A program made the position numbers and the translations under genes. The notes under the pieces were generated by a model. That model had not been told where the DNA came from. It did no database searches and was given only the letters and a program-made list of their open reading frames with translations. From Spirogloea muscicola (lineage: Eukaryota > Streptophyta > Zygnematophyceae > Spirogloeales > Spirogloeaceae), in the NCBI GenBank assembly GCA_009602725.1, contig WELB01000071.1, positions 540,464 through 604,463 of the forward strand: DNA of 64,000 nucleotides, given 5' to 3'. This document shows, in pieces, positions 1 to 11,800 of this stretch (its first letter is position 1; each line of letters starts with the position of its first letter).

Positions 1-2241
1 GCCCTTATGGCACAGCTGTATACTTTTGGTAGGCAACAAGGGGCCGCAGTTTGAGGACTTAGGGATATTTAAAGAGCTCACTCGACGAGGACAGGTAAGC
101 CACTCGAAGCGACCCATGTAGCCAGCCAGCTGCACCCAGAAATATAAGGAACATGTCAGCATTTGCGAGTCTTTGTTTATGTCTCGACCTGCAATATAAT
201 GGAGACACAATTAGATACAGATAAACGCCCGGTTGTACTGCATGACCATGCGCAGCTTGGAACACCAATTGCCACAAAAAGATGAGTATAATACAGTTGC
301 TTGAGCGAGTACTTCTGCGTAGATAGTCCAGTACATATACAGACCAGAAAAGCTGCGACTATTGTCGTGACAGAAGCTCCTAAAAAGCCCTCCCAGGTCT
401 TTTTGGGGGATAGCTTGATCAAAGGCGTTCGCCCAAAAAAGACACCAAAGAAGTATGCCGCACAATCATTGATGATGATGAGAGACGAAGGAAGAAGGAA
501 CCTGGTCAGCACATAGTCAAAGATAAGGTCAACAATGTCATCTTTCCCCTTGCATATGCTTACTTGGGCAACAGAAGCACATTGTCAAACGCTATTCTGA
601 AGCTTGGGCTACACTGCTCAGCTCAAGATTATACACTCCCAAGGGCCGCGCTTCGCACCAAATAATTCCACGGAAGAGGTTCGCCACAAAAAACGATGAC
701 TGGAATAGAACAACGAACAGGATCATGTGCGACCATGCATACTGGCCAAATTGGGCCTGGTATGACTTTTTCTGTAGCCGTAGGATGAATATTACAAAAC
801 CTGTAAATAGCTCAGCACGTGGTCAGCCCCAGCAGTGTGGTTGCATGACCTTGGTTGCATGAGATTCACAAGCACATACTGGCAGACATCATTGATTGTC
901 ACTTGCGACTTGCAAAAGACTGCAACCTCTGCGTGCTCAGCGGGTAGGGTACGGTCTGTAGGAACTTGAGTTTGTAAAACAAAAGACATCAAGACGAGGT
1001 GCAAGCAAGACATCCAGAGGAAAGGTCTCTGCTAACATTTTTCTTGGACTAAGCAGCTGAATCCCTCTCACCCTTTCTTTTCGGGCTATAGATGCATACA
1101 AAGGTGCTGAAAAGTGTAGAGCGGAAGTAGACAGGATTGCATCACCAACCAGTTATATACATGGCATAACAGATGATGAGATGGTAGTCAACGAGCTTCA
1201 CAACAAGTATCTTTGTGAAATGATACTCTTCGTCTCGGAAGGTGGAAACCGTTTCAAGGAATTGTTTGTACATGAACCTCCCATATACGTATACCATGGC
1301 TGTGAAGAAGAACCACCTGCGCAGCTCCCACCTTGATGAGATCTTTGTAGGCCTCTTTCTACACCAGGCAACAGCTTCTGTAATGGCAGTAAAGACGCCA
1401 ATAAAGATGCTCTAATTCTCAGGGTTTATGATGGATGCTGCACTCTGAGCAGCAATGGTGAGGCTTCGCTTCCAGCACAATGCGTCAGAGTAGGACCACT
1501 GCCTAGTAAACGGAATTGTACTTGGATCACCTACACACCAGTTTAGGAATCTGAAGCTAGGCAGAGCGTGCTTCTTCTGCTTCTGAGCATTGTTAGCCAG
1601 ACCAAAGAGCTCCTTTGCCATCAGTGTCTGTGAAGGGCACAGGTCATGCTGGCGTGATCAGTGAAATGCAAACATATCAAATGCACAGCTCAACCTTGCC
1701 GTGTTTCAGGAGTCTCACTCAAATCAGCCCAAGCCCAACCTTCTACCGTCTGTATATTTATGAACCTTTTCAATCAAGCCCGCGCAATGAAATCCTCATG
1801 ATGGAATTGCAACAGGAACAATTGTAGCAAGATGCCAAAGGAAGCCAGCAGACTGATGCTGCCAGTCTGAGGGAAGTGCAAGCTCAGTGAGCCTATTACC
1901 ATCTCAAAGCTCTCCTTCAGGAGCTCAGACTCTGCACCGGCACCTTACATGCCCTGTGACTGCATGTGACAGAACGGGGCAAGGTGCTTGCTGTAGCATG
2001 TGTGCACAGTGTGCCAGAGCCGTAGAGTTACCTGGAGGAGAATGATGAGGGCCCACACGTAGACGTGGCCGAGGTATATGACGGCCACGAAGCCCGCGAT
2101 CATCACCGCCCCGGACAGCACCCTCGTGCGCATGCTGCTCAGCTTCTTGAAGTTGCGCCGGAGCTGGTCCTTGGGGCTGGGCGCCATGTCGCCCTCCTGC
2201 GCCCTCACCCCGCACAGCCGAGGCGATAGGAGCGCCGCCAT
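1..2241 (-). CDS. CDS1: CDP-diacylglycerol synthase (phosphatidate cytidylyltransferase), C-terminus off window
   Basis: Makes CDP-diacylglycerol from CTP and phosphatidate, the precursor of phosphatidylinositol and phosphatidylglycerol; an integral membrane enzyme. Six coding exons can be joined with GT-AG introns and matching phases: 2032-2241, 1539-1627, 1150-1316, 659-800, 345-501 and 82-129 (complement), giving 271 residues. The order matches plant eukaryotic-type CDS: first membrane segment ([19 protein letters not shown]), then [20 protein letters not shown], the [10 protein letters not shown] segment, and the highly conserved [12 protein letters not shown] and [11 protein letters not shown] blocks, then [10 protein letters not shown]. 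The catalytic C-terminal part lies beyond base 1. The start at 2241 is the first ATG of exon 1; an in-frame ATG 18 codons on is an alternative. Family assignment is firm; the gene is incomplete only because of the window edge. Confidence 0.93.
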
Positions 2242-2825
2242 GACTGTGGACCAGTACTGAGAACCCTGCCTACGGCCGTCAAGGAAGCAAGCGCTCTGTG
2301 GGCCTGCTCAGCTCTCCGGCCGCCTGGTCCCAGCACTGCAGCTGTAGCACGGGGGCGCTACTGGGAGCTTTAGGGGACGTTCCCGTAGCTGGTGCGCCGA
2401 GCCGCAGGAACGACGGCGCCTCGCCAAGAGGCTCAGACGAGCTGGACGGAGCACAAGGGTCTCAGATTCCCAGCGCAGGGGCTGCGGGCGAGGGGACTGA
2501 CGTGGGAGTGGTCCTCGCCGGCTGCGCCGGCGGCGCCGCCGTTCCCGCCGGAACCCTGCCGCCTCCTGCGGCGCGGCTGCTGCGGCGGCCGCTCGCGGGC
2601 CGCCGCCNCGGGCGAGAGCGCCGCGGGCAGCGCCCGGGCCAGGCAGTTGCGGCAGCGGGCCCCCGCGGAGATGATAAGGGCGCGAGAGGGAGGCTGGGAG
2701 CTGTGCCTCTGGTTGCTCCGACGTCCGTCTTTCGTTTGGAGGTAGCGGCTATTCCACGAAGACGAGGGACCTGAACCGTTCACTTGTGGCGGCTGTCCAC
2801 GGCCCGCTGCCCATTTGGAAAGAAG

Positions 2826-2945
2826 TGGCAAAGGGGGCAAGGGCATTTGGAAGAAGAAGTGGCACTCCCAATGGGGGCAAGGGCTGCGTAAAGCCAGCCC
2901 AAAGTTTGATAAAAGGTTCGGAAGAGTGTGGGTCCAACTAGGAAC
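2826..2945 (-). repeat. LINE-A 3' tail fragment
   Basis: Read on the minus strand this gives TTTGGGCTGGCT, a short loop, CAGCCCTTGCCCC and then a CCATTGGGAGTGCCAC stretch. It matches the hairpin region found downstream of the intact LINE-A ORF at 34500 and about 20 other places in the window. No coding part is attached. Confidence 0.75.
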
Positions 2946-3298
2946 GGTACCAGACGGTGCTGAGTAGCCCTCAGCGGGGCTGTCGGCATGCTGCCGCGTG
3001 GCAGGGAGATTGGAGCAGCCCCGTCAGCAGGTCAGGTGGTCGCCGTCAGGGACTATCTCGAGAGCGCACGCATCCTCGGATGTGAAAAGACAGAGCGCTT
3101 CAAAGAAAGCTCTTCACGAGAAAGCTTTTCCCTGAAACTGAAACAGCCCAAAACGGGGCATTGGTGTGAAAGGCCTTGCCCAGCAATCGCTTGGGCAAAC
3201 GCTATGGGCGAGCACTTTGCTTTCTTGGGCAAGTTCGAAGGAACCGCAAAGCGTGAAATTACATACCCACTCAAAATTGCGACAATATGTGGGAGCTT

Positions 3299-3335
3299 AA
3301 CCCTAGTCAGGAGCTGGAAGTCAGAGTAGCTTGCA
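3299..3335 (-). pseudogene. LINE C-terminal scrap (SDFQLLTR)
   Basis: The minus strand encodes SYSDFQLLTR, resembling the last residues of the LINE ORFs in this window (SDLRLLSRGY, SDLYVLTRGY). The final Gly-Tyr codons are disturbed by an apparent one-base loss. Short and therefore weak alone, but the same peptide recurs at 24700, 30340, 38840, 56430 and 58870. Confidence 0.4.
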
Positions 3336-4179
3336 GCCGATTTAAACGGTCCCTGGACCTTTAACTTGATTTGTTACTCTCCTCTTCCTCATCTGACACA
3401 ATGTTGTCTCCCTTAGTTGCTTGTGTCATTGTCTCCCTTGCTGACATTTTTTTCTTATGCTGTAGTCTTGTTGACAGCTCTATTGACAGCCCACTTATGT
3501 CTAGCACTCTCAAATCTTCCTTTTCAGTAGCCGGATATTGTCAATCATCAGCTTGCGATGTCAACAAAAGGTTGTTATAAACTACATCACAGCCCTGCAC
3601 AGATAAGTGTTCCATTTTCAATTGCATTTTACAGTGTGGCAGGTATCTCATTCCTACATGTTTCAGCGCGCTGCTAATAGACTCGCTATATCACAAGTTA
3701 CGTCATCAAGTTTCACTTCTCATACCCGTGCTTCATGATTGTCCAATTTTGAAATGTAATCCTCGTGAGCATGCATGTGAACAACCAAGCTGTTCGTCTA
3801 CAAAGCAATACAGTAGTCACCAGATTCTGGACATCATTCCAATTGAAAGGATTATTTTGTATAGCATCAGGATGTAAGTTCCCATCACAGGCTGTGGGCA
3901 GAATGCTCAACTTATTGTGTCCTGATTTAATCCTGACTGATGGAAATTGCTTATTCGCGCCACAAGGGCTCAAAGAATGTGCGAGAGGTCCTATGCTCAG
4001 TTCATATACCTTCTATACTAATATAACTCTCAAACGACCCACATCGACACTTTGACAAATAGAAGTGTATCATATGAGTTGATACCTGATCGAGTACCTA
4101 ACGTCACCGTTATCAACCTATACACAACTCTTTAGCGAAGAATAATAATGAATGGGCTCAAAGAGTACGAGCATCATGC

Positions 4180-6170
4180 TTAGGCTTGCACGACAATTTG
4201 GACAGTGTTGCCCTCCTCAGCAGGATGCTCGTGCTCCGCCCTTTTGCTGTCCTGAACCCCTCCCAAGCTGGCACTGCTCGGGCTCCTTTCCATGAGGCTC
4301 CTTTTGTGGCCATGAGCATCACTGTTGTCATGGACAGGCAGGCTGCCGGCAGCGGTACTCTTTGTGCCGAAGGACTGGCCCAGCCGGCGGACCATGGACG
4401 GGAGCTTCCTAAGGTTGGTGATGTAAGAGCTGGATTTGGGTAGCCCGCCACCTGGAGCTCTTTCCCTTGCATCCTGAAGGTCGGAGGTAGCGCCAAAGTC
4501 CACCACGGCAAACTCTTGCGTATCGTCACTGCTTAGCACAAGACTGCCCTGGCTGGCAGAGGACACCAGGTGAGGATCGGTTTCATTGTCGTCTGAAGAG
4601 ATCGACGTGACGTCGGACGAGGGCTCGAAGCAGGCCGTAGGGATGGGCACATTGCCCACAGTGAGGCTGGTAGCCTCCTCGCCCGCCAGGTCGCAGGCCC
4701 AGGCCTTTTGGACCAGCGCTTTCCAAAAGCCATGGGTCTCATCGATCACGTCAAGAGTGAATGCACGGTCCATCGCACGCTCGCCAAGCTCAAACTTGTT
4801 CTCGGGCTTCCCATCAAGAGTCTTGTAGGTGCGAAACCATTCCCTGCAGATTGGAAGACAAGCAACCCTATGAGTATCTGATTGCTTCAGTCAGAGTCTC
4901 TGTTGAGAGAACAATGCACGCATGGCAGGTGACAAGTTGAAAGACCTCTTCAAGACAGCCGGATCCTATAGTACCTGATAGCAGAGAGTGTGCCGGGGAA
5001 GTGAACCTCCATGTCCTCAACGTCATGTACAAGATCCACTCGGGGATCTGTGGCAGCAATGGCCACTACCTTCCAGTCCAGCTCTCCCTCATCGATCATG
5101 GCAAAGGCTGCAAGCCAGAGAAGGTTGTGGCTGTCAGTACAACATTACAACTATGACAGAGGCTGAGAAGAGTCATTTCGTGTGCTGTCTGGAGCAAGTA
5201 AGCAGAGAGGATCATGGGTCAGAATAGCGCATCACTAACCTGCAATTGGCTTCACGGCGCATATCTCGCCGGTGGTCGCCGTGCGATTGCCAACCTCAAC
5301 TACGTCCACAGGGTCGTTGTCCCCAACGTGGCCGCCGCACTCAGGGCTGGCATGCTCAGGATCCTCCCATGTCTGCAGTAATTATATACGGGCTCAGACC
5401 AGTCAGGACTGAGGATATACTTAGCCTGCGAAGGCAGTGCACAGACTCATCACAGAAACACGTATGCCAGTCGAGCGAGGACGATAAGTGAACTGTGCAA
5501 GGCACCTGAGGAAGCATTCCGTAGTTCCACTCAATGTCAAGAGCATAGAAGCGGGGCTTGCCCTTCTTGGAGTCCTGCTTGATTGGGTTGTTGGCCTCTG
5601 CAGTAGCGATCTGTCAAGCAAGCACAGAAAGGTGGCCAGGTCAGGGCCACACAATGCCTGGCAAAATGCACACCGTCAAAGAGAGAGGAATAGAGGCGAT
5701 ATCCACATGCCTCTATCTGCTGCACGGCAAGACAGCAGCGAAGGGGTGGGCACTGACCTCAAACTTGGCCCTGGTCTTGCGGGGGATCTCGCAGACGTAG
5801 TTGAGGAGGCCATTGCCAGCATGAAGCGGGACGGAGTGCCAGAAAGACCGAGGCCGGCCGTGCTTGGTCTCCAGGTGCACGCGGTACTCGAGAGTGCCCT
5901 CGGACCCAAGCTTGGACAACTGCAGTGGCCGCCGCAACAGCACCCCGTCAGTCAGTGCAGTCACAAGGTTTCCTGCGCAAAGGGGCATTATCGACTGGCA
6001 CATCACAGGCGTCGTGAGGTGGGCATGCATGACTGGCGATGACGATCAAGGTCGAGCAAGAAGAAAGGTGGGCACCTCGAGGCCCTCGGCGGCGCTGCTG
6101 GCGGCCGCGCGGGAGGCGCACTCGCAGGGCTCTGCCGGCCTGCGGCCGGCGCCCTGCGTAACCATCGGAG
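4180..6170 (-). CDS. Soluble inorganic pyrophosphatase (family I) with long C-terminal extension
   Basis: Hydrolyses PPi to two phosphates. Exons on the complement with consistent phases: 5758-5972, 5506-5610, 5240-5372, 4975-5107 and 4180-4843. Family I landmarks appear in order: GTLEYRVHLETKHG, WNYGMLPQTWEDP, the metal-binding DNDPVDVVE with Asp cluster, ICAVKPIA, DEGELDWKV, and DVEDMEVHFPGTL then EWFRTYK. An upstream exon probably ends at 6079 (phase fits a GTGCCC donor) and supplies a basic leader, suggesting plastid targeting, but its start is not resolved because the frame runs into a poly-T tract and gap. After the usual end of the fold (HGFWKALVQKAW) the reading frame continues for about 170 Ser/Asp-rich residues to a stop at 4180, which is not typical of this family. 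The enzyme call is firm; the leader is uncertain. Confidence 0.9.
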
Positions 6171-6420
6171 GGTGGCGGAGGCGACGGCGGCTGCGCGGGC
6201 GGCGGAGGCAGGTGGCGCCGCGGGGGGAGCCGGGTGGCGCCGGCGGGCGCGCGGGGGCGCGGAGGGGTGGGGAATGACGGCGACGGTGCCTGTGGGGGGC
6301 GCTCGAGGACCTTTGAAGAGGGGCTGCGCTGGTCGGGCACCCCCCCCCCCCCCGTCCACCGTCCAAGGAAAGTGGGAGTATGGGTGTTCGGGCTGGTCGG
6401 ACGGCGCGAGTGGCCAAGTA

Positions 6421-6612
<192 letters not shown>

Positions 6613-7205
6613 GGCGCGGACCGCGGCGCGCCGGGCGCCGCGCCACGCGGCGCAGCATCTCGGCGGGAGGGGGAATCTCTACCCTCCCCGCCATTGGCGG
6701 CGCCCCGCTGGGCCTCTCGTTGTGGCCGGCGCGCTACCACGTGGCGGGCGTCGCGCCAATCGCGGACGGCCGTGAAAAGGCCCTGACGCGCGTCGGGCGC
6801 GGAAGGGGCCAGCGGCGGGCCACGTGGGACGGCCGCGCCGGTGGGTGGGGGGCCGCACGATGCCCGCCCCAACGGGCCGCGGGCGGGCATCGGACGGCGG
6901 GGGGCGGACGTCGCCGGGCGACGCGATGCATCGGATCGGACGGGGCGGGGCTGCCCGGCCCGCTGGCGACCGGCCGGGCGGGGACGTGTGCGCTCCTGTG
7001 TGCCTGCATTGCAGCTCTCGCCGCTTCCCGCCACTTGGCTGCGCCACTTCCAGCCGTCCACAGCGGCTCGACGACGCCGTCTCCCCGCTTGCCCACCCTC
7101 CCACCCCACCCCCTTTTTCTCCTCTTTTTGAGCCGGCCGCTCCGCAGCTGGCCCACTGTACGACGTCCGGCTTGGACCACCCGTGCCAGCTCCCCGCCTC
7201 TTTCA
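6613..7205. other. Very GC-rich intergenic stretch, no gene recognised
   Basis: CpG-dense DNA with overlapping open frames on all strands, as expected by chance at this composition. No protein family is recognisable. It may include promoter DNA for the leftward pyrophosphatase. Confidence 0.5.
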
Positions 7206-7312
7206 CCCCCCTGTTTCGGGTCAATCTGCTGTACGTTATGCAGATCTTTACATGTGCTTGCTACCTTTGTACTTGGCCATTTGGCCTTCGTTTGTTTTAA
7301 ATACACGACGTT
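7206..7312 (+). mobile_element. LINE-B 3' UTR fragment
   Basis: Matches the LINE-B tail: GGGTCAATCTGCTGTACG, TGTGCTTGC, then a hairpin GGCCATTTGGCC and AATACACG near the 3' end. The same block follows the LINE-B stop codons at 7733 and 58206. No coding part precedes it, so it is a strongly 5'-truncated copy. Confidence 0.75.
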
Positions 7313-7327
7313 TTCCTTGCCCCTGTT

Positions 7328-7830
7328 GTCACGGAGGTCCAGCATCGACGCACATCGCTGGCCACGCAGTGGGCGGTGCAGAACAAAGAAAGCTGCAGCA
7401 CTACTCATATTACCCCCAATGTGATCAGCTCCTGCCAGCGGCAGTCGACATCTTTGGCTGTTTGGGTCCTCGTTAGCACACTCTCCTTCAGAATATTGCC
7501 AATCTAGGCTACACACGACATGCAGATGTATTCCCGGCTGAGATGGGCTTGCCAGCTGCATATCTGTCGTTCTTGCGACGACGAGTTTCGGCCTGTTTGC
7601 AACGTGCTCAGGCTAATGCTTTGCACCAGAACGCTGGGCGAGCTTTAGTTGGTGGCAGAAGGGCTTCGTATCTGCCATCTAGTAATCAGGCATCGATTAG
7701 CAACCTTTATTTTTGGACCCGTGGTTACTGAGCCGGTCAATCTGCTGTATGTTATGTAGGCCTGTCAATGTGCTTGCCTTTGTACTCGGCCATTTGGCCT
7801 TCGTTTCGTTCAAATACACGATTCACCCCC
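7328..7830 (+). mobile_element. LINE-B 5'-truncated copy, C-terminal ORF with a stop, plus 3' UTR
   Basis: Encodes the end of the LINE-B protein from STHIAGHAVGGAEQ through AAVDIFGCLGPR, then an in-frame TAG at about 7474, then HTLLQNIANLGY to the terminal WTRGY and stop at 7733. At 57121-58206 the corresponding codon is Phe, so the copy is inactive. The 3' UTR with the GGCCATTTGGCC hairpin follows to about 7830. A tail of the same family lies directly upstream, giving two tandem truncated insertions. Confidence 0.85.
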
Positions 7831-8027
7831 TCTAGCACCCCTCTTAATACCCTATGTGCTTGAGCGCTTTCCCGGGCCCTTCGAAGTTTGTTATATCTTT
7901 ATTCTGGGCTGGACTCTCACTTCCACCGCGCTCTCCTGGAAGCGCCGTTCTTCTCCTCTAGCAGCTCCAGAAGCGGACGTAGGACGGGTTGACAAGGGCC
8001 CCATTTCTTTGTACTAGTTTTTGCTTG

Positions 8028-8092
8028 AACAACGATTGAGCTTGAGTTGGCCACCCTTTCAGTTCATGCGCGTCTTCTCTCTTTTTTCCCGG
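8028..8092 (+). repeat. Repeat C copy
   Basis: Contains TTGAGTTGGCCACCCTTTC followed by a CATGCGC...CTTCTCTC motif, the core of a short element seen at least six more times in the window. A more divergent copy may lie at 8300-8372 (GCTTGGCCTCCCCTGTGC...CACGCCTTCTC). From 7830 to 8028 there is a LINE-A-like scrap (TTCTGGGCTGGAC near 7900) and nothing else recognised. Confidence 0.6.
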
Positions 8093-8845
8093 GGCACCGG
8101 CGCTCGCTGTTCTACCGAGCCCGTCTGTCCTGATTTCTGTGTGCTCACTCGTGAATACGAGTGCCCCTCAAAGAAACTGGCTCTCCCTTGCCAGCCATGC
8201 TTTCGCCCTGCATCTCTGTTCCAGCAGCCGCATCCTTCTTACCAACCTCTCCTACATTAGGGGCTCGTTTCGTGTAGGACCATGGTTTGCACTACCTTTG
8301 CTTTGAAGCATTGAACGAACAGTGCATTGTCTTGGCTTGGCCTCCCCTGTGCACTGTGCACGCCTTCTCTCTCCCCCATGTCATGTTCGCTGATCTGGTA
8401 CTGCAATGGCTGGGTCCACTGGACCTGAAGTGCCGTCGGACCCCAACGCCCCGTTCCTCTGTGTCGGCTAGAATCAGTCCAAACTTGATCGATGCTGACC
8501 ATGCAAGCGATTTTCTGTGCAGCAGATGGCAGCACGCACTTGTGACTTTGACGAGTCAACGTCCAGCTAAGAAAGAATGTGAACGGTCTCATCAATGCCT
8601 GCTTCTAATGTCCATTCATATACTGCCCAAGCGGCAGACCTTGTCTGTCTCTCGGACAGTGACCTGTTCAACAGTTCACATTCAATAGATCGTCTCTGAA
8701 GTCTGGTCAGAGTTGTAAAGACTTCACCGATCTCCAACAGTAGCCAGGAGCGCCTTTTTCTCCAATGGCGTGAGGTCCTGCACAACCCGTCTCCATGGTC
8801 ATTTCTGGGTGCCTTGATTCCAAGATTTGGCTGCAGACCACGAGG
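8093..8845. other. Intergenic or 3' UTR of importin-9
   Basis: Lies downstream of the importin-9 stop codon at 8846. A divergent repeat C copy sits near 8300-8372. Open frames on both strands are short and match nothing I know. Confidence 0.4.
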
Positions 8846-11800
8846 TCATTCATAGAGCCTAACCTGACTTAGTGCTTCCAAGGCAGGCGAACTTTGTCTT
8901 GCTAGGGTCCGCAGAAGCTCCCTCAACCACTCCACCAGGTCAATCTGTCAGAGATGGCACCAATGCGCATCAGATACTGGGACTTCCAAGTAGACTTTCC
9001 GGGCTGACTTGACTGCCAACAGGCAAACCATATCTTTCCGCGGCCCAGAACATCGACAAGCACTTTAACCAGGCGGGCTGTGGCTCTTATCAAAGGACAA
9101 TGGAGAGGAGCTGTGCTTGGAAGCTTCAAGGCATGTACCTGGTTGATAAGATCACGAGCAGCATCCACGTCATCAGCATCAAGATCTAACGTGTCCACCT
9201 GGAGGGACTGCTTGTGGAAGGTGTCTCAGCTTCCGACCTTCTATGAACGGAACAAAGACAGCAAATTGCAGGTCTGCAGTCGGCTGTTTCAGCGTCTTCT
9301 CAATGTATCGGGGTATGAAAAGGCTAGATAAAATACCTCGTCATTCTGCAATGCCTGGTATGCACCAGACGTATGTTCATGAAGTGACTCATTGTTGGAG
9401 GCGACAGCAACTTCTGCAGGATCAGTCTCTACACTATCAACGTTGCCTTCTCCCAGTTCCTCCCACTCGTCGTCGTCCTGGGCCACCAACCACCGTCAAA
9501 AAGGTTTCATAACCATCTCCTTACACACAGGGGTGATACGGCATGAGAGAGGAATTCAGAGCATTGCCTGCTAAGATACAGTATCCTGGCCTACTCTCCT
9601 GGCTGCCATAGAGAAACAGCGCTCTTCTCAGAGGTGGAGGGACACAGACCTGTTCATTGTCATCTTGCTCACTCATCTCAAGTAGCGTTGCAAGCAGCAA
9701 CGACAGAATCTGCAAATACAGCCACCATTTGCTTCCCTGTCAGACTGCTAGACACACAGCCGGGTCTAACTCGTGGATCATCGATGGCACACAGCTTCGC
9801 CGGAATGCAACTGAACAGTATGTGAATGTTTGTCATATTATACCTTGCTAGGTAGTGCCGCAGTTGACCACTGCACTGGGGCTAACTTTGCTCTTGACCT
9901 CGTCAGGATTCCAGCCATGGGACTCTGCATGCACAAACTTACTTGTGCTGTGGGCCTTGACAATAGATTTTATGAGTGCAAGCAAGAGAAAGCAAGCAGA
10001 GAGTGCAAGCAAGCAGCAGATGCCCTACTAGAAAGAGCAGAAAAGATTCAGGCAGGCCCAGCTTTATGCTGGACGATGAGGCATATTCAACACAGAGAAA
10101 CTTCGTGCCTAGCTAGCTCTCTAGCCATCTTGCTTCTACATACCTCAAGTAGTCGGCCTTGCACTTGCACGGAAGCCAGACGAGGATCTCCAGATGCTAG
10201 TAGCAGCGCCAGCGCTGTTGTGCTCACCTTTATCTGGTAGGCGCCTTGTATGTCACCTGTCATGAAGTTGGAGCTCGTGACCTTGTCATGAAGGCAATTG
10301 TCAGGATCCACAAGCTTCGCATATCCAAGTACCTTCTTTGTCACCATCCTTTTCAAATTGGCAGGGTGGTATAAGTATATCTAGTACCTTGATATTGAGT
10401 CCACGTAGACATCACAAACGAGAGTGCACTTGTTTGACCTTCCATTGATATTGCTGCCAATAGGGTGACAAACTCCCCAATGGCTGGTGCGCTCATGTGC
10501 ACCTTGTCGAAGCACGACCATCATGTGTGAATATGGATGGTGGACAGTTATACAAGCCTTACTTGTGCCAATGAGACGTTAGTGCATCTGAGGTACAAGG
10601 TTCGCTACCATGTGGATTGTGCAGTGACAGCGAGGGCGTTTCAAATTGCTGACTTGTCTGCAGGTGATTAATCTGCTTGATCAACAGGAGCAGAGGCAAA
10701 AGCATGACACTGATAGCAGAAGCTGGTGCCCAATGACACAAGAGACTGGAGACGAGGCCTGGCTCGCAACACAGACTCTTACCAAGCGAGAAAAGACGAG
10801 TAATAGAGATGTTGTAAGAGAGGGCATCTGTGAGGTTGCCAATCGACCAACTACAGCCCTGACGAGAGCTGGCAGATGGGGTGCTAACTGATGGGGCAAC
10901 CTCATCACGAGCTGATTGACAAAGTCTCCAGCAAAAAGAGAGGCCGAGCTATCAAGCCCCGGGTCCAGGAGCCTACATTGCAGGGGATTAGCAAGTATCA
11001 GGCAACAAAGCTAAGCAGGGTTCGTCTTTAATGTAAAGCCCTGGTTTGGAAAAATCTGACAGAGTGAATTCTTGCAAGAGCTACTTGCCCACTGTTCTTC
11101 TCATCAATACATCTACTGCAAGGAGAGCGTGTCGATTTACCTGACAGCAACTTCGAGCAGTGTGCTCATGACCTGATGACAAGTTTCATTGCTGTCCAGC
11201 AGCGCAGGACCCCCTTGTCTAACAAGCATGGCCAAGCACTCTGCTCCATCCTGGACAGTTGCCACGGTCCTGCAGCTCAATGGGAAGTCCACATCCTCAC
11301 CTCGGCTTCGTGATAGACCATTGAATGTTTGCTAAATCTATCAGAAGCACTGCACAAGTACAACAGACCCAACCCATCCTCTGTATCCTGATAGAGAATT
11401 AATAAGGGCAGACTGTCGCATGCGATGAACGCTAACCTGGAGAACTGCGTGATCCTCACTGTGCAGGAGGAGAAGCGTCAAAGGTTGGAAGACAGCTGGC
11501 TGAATTGCACATACATGATGCAGCTGCGACTTCTGCCGCAGGATGAGCCATGACGGACGGTCACAATGTTGGAAATTGAAAATTCAGCTGTCAATCTGCC
11601 AATGTGTAAGATCGCTGTACATGATCAACCAGCAGACTAGAAGTGCACTGGTGATGAGCACATGCCATGCCTTGCAATGTATGAGAAATTCATGCTATAA
11701 GCTACATAGAGTTTAGGCTACTCCTAAGCATAAGCAACAATGATTCGATTGGCAGCATACTTTCAGCAGCATAGTAAGAAGGCTGCAGGCCCCAGCTAAG

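Larger units (their letters stand above)
2242..4179. other. Intergenic, GC-rich then AT-richer; no gene recognised
   Basis: About 1.9 kb between the CDP-diacylglycerol synthase start and the pyrophosphatase stop. The first 500 nt are very GC-rich, with a single ambiguous base at 2608, and probably form the promoter of the leftward gene. Long open frames here are composition effects. A LINE-A tail relic lies at 2826-2945 and short LINE scraps at about 3190-3245 and 3299-3335. From 3340 to 4150 I see nothing recognisable. Confidence 0.6.
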
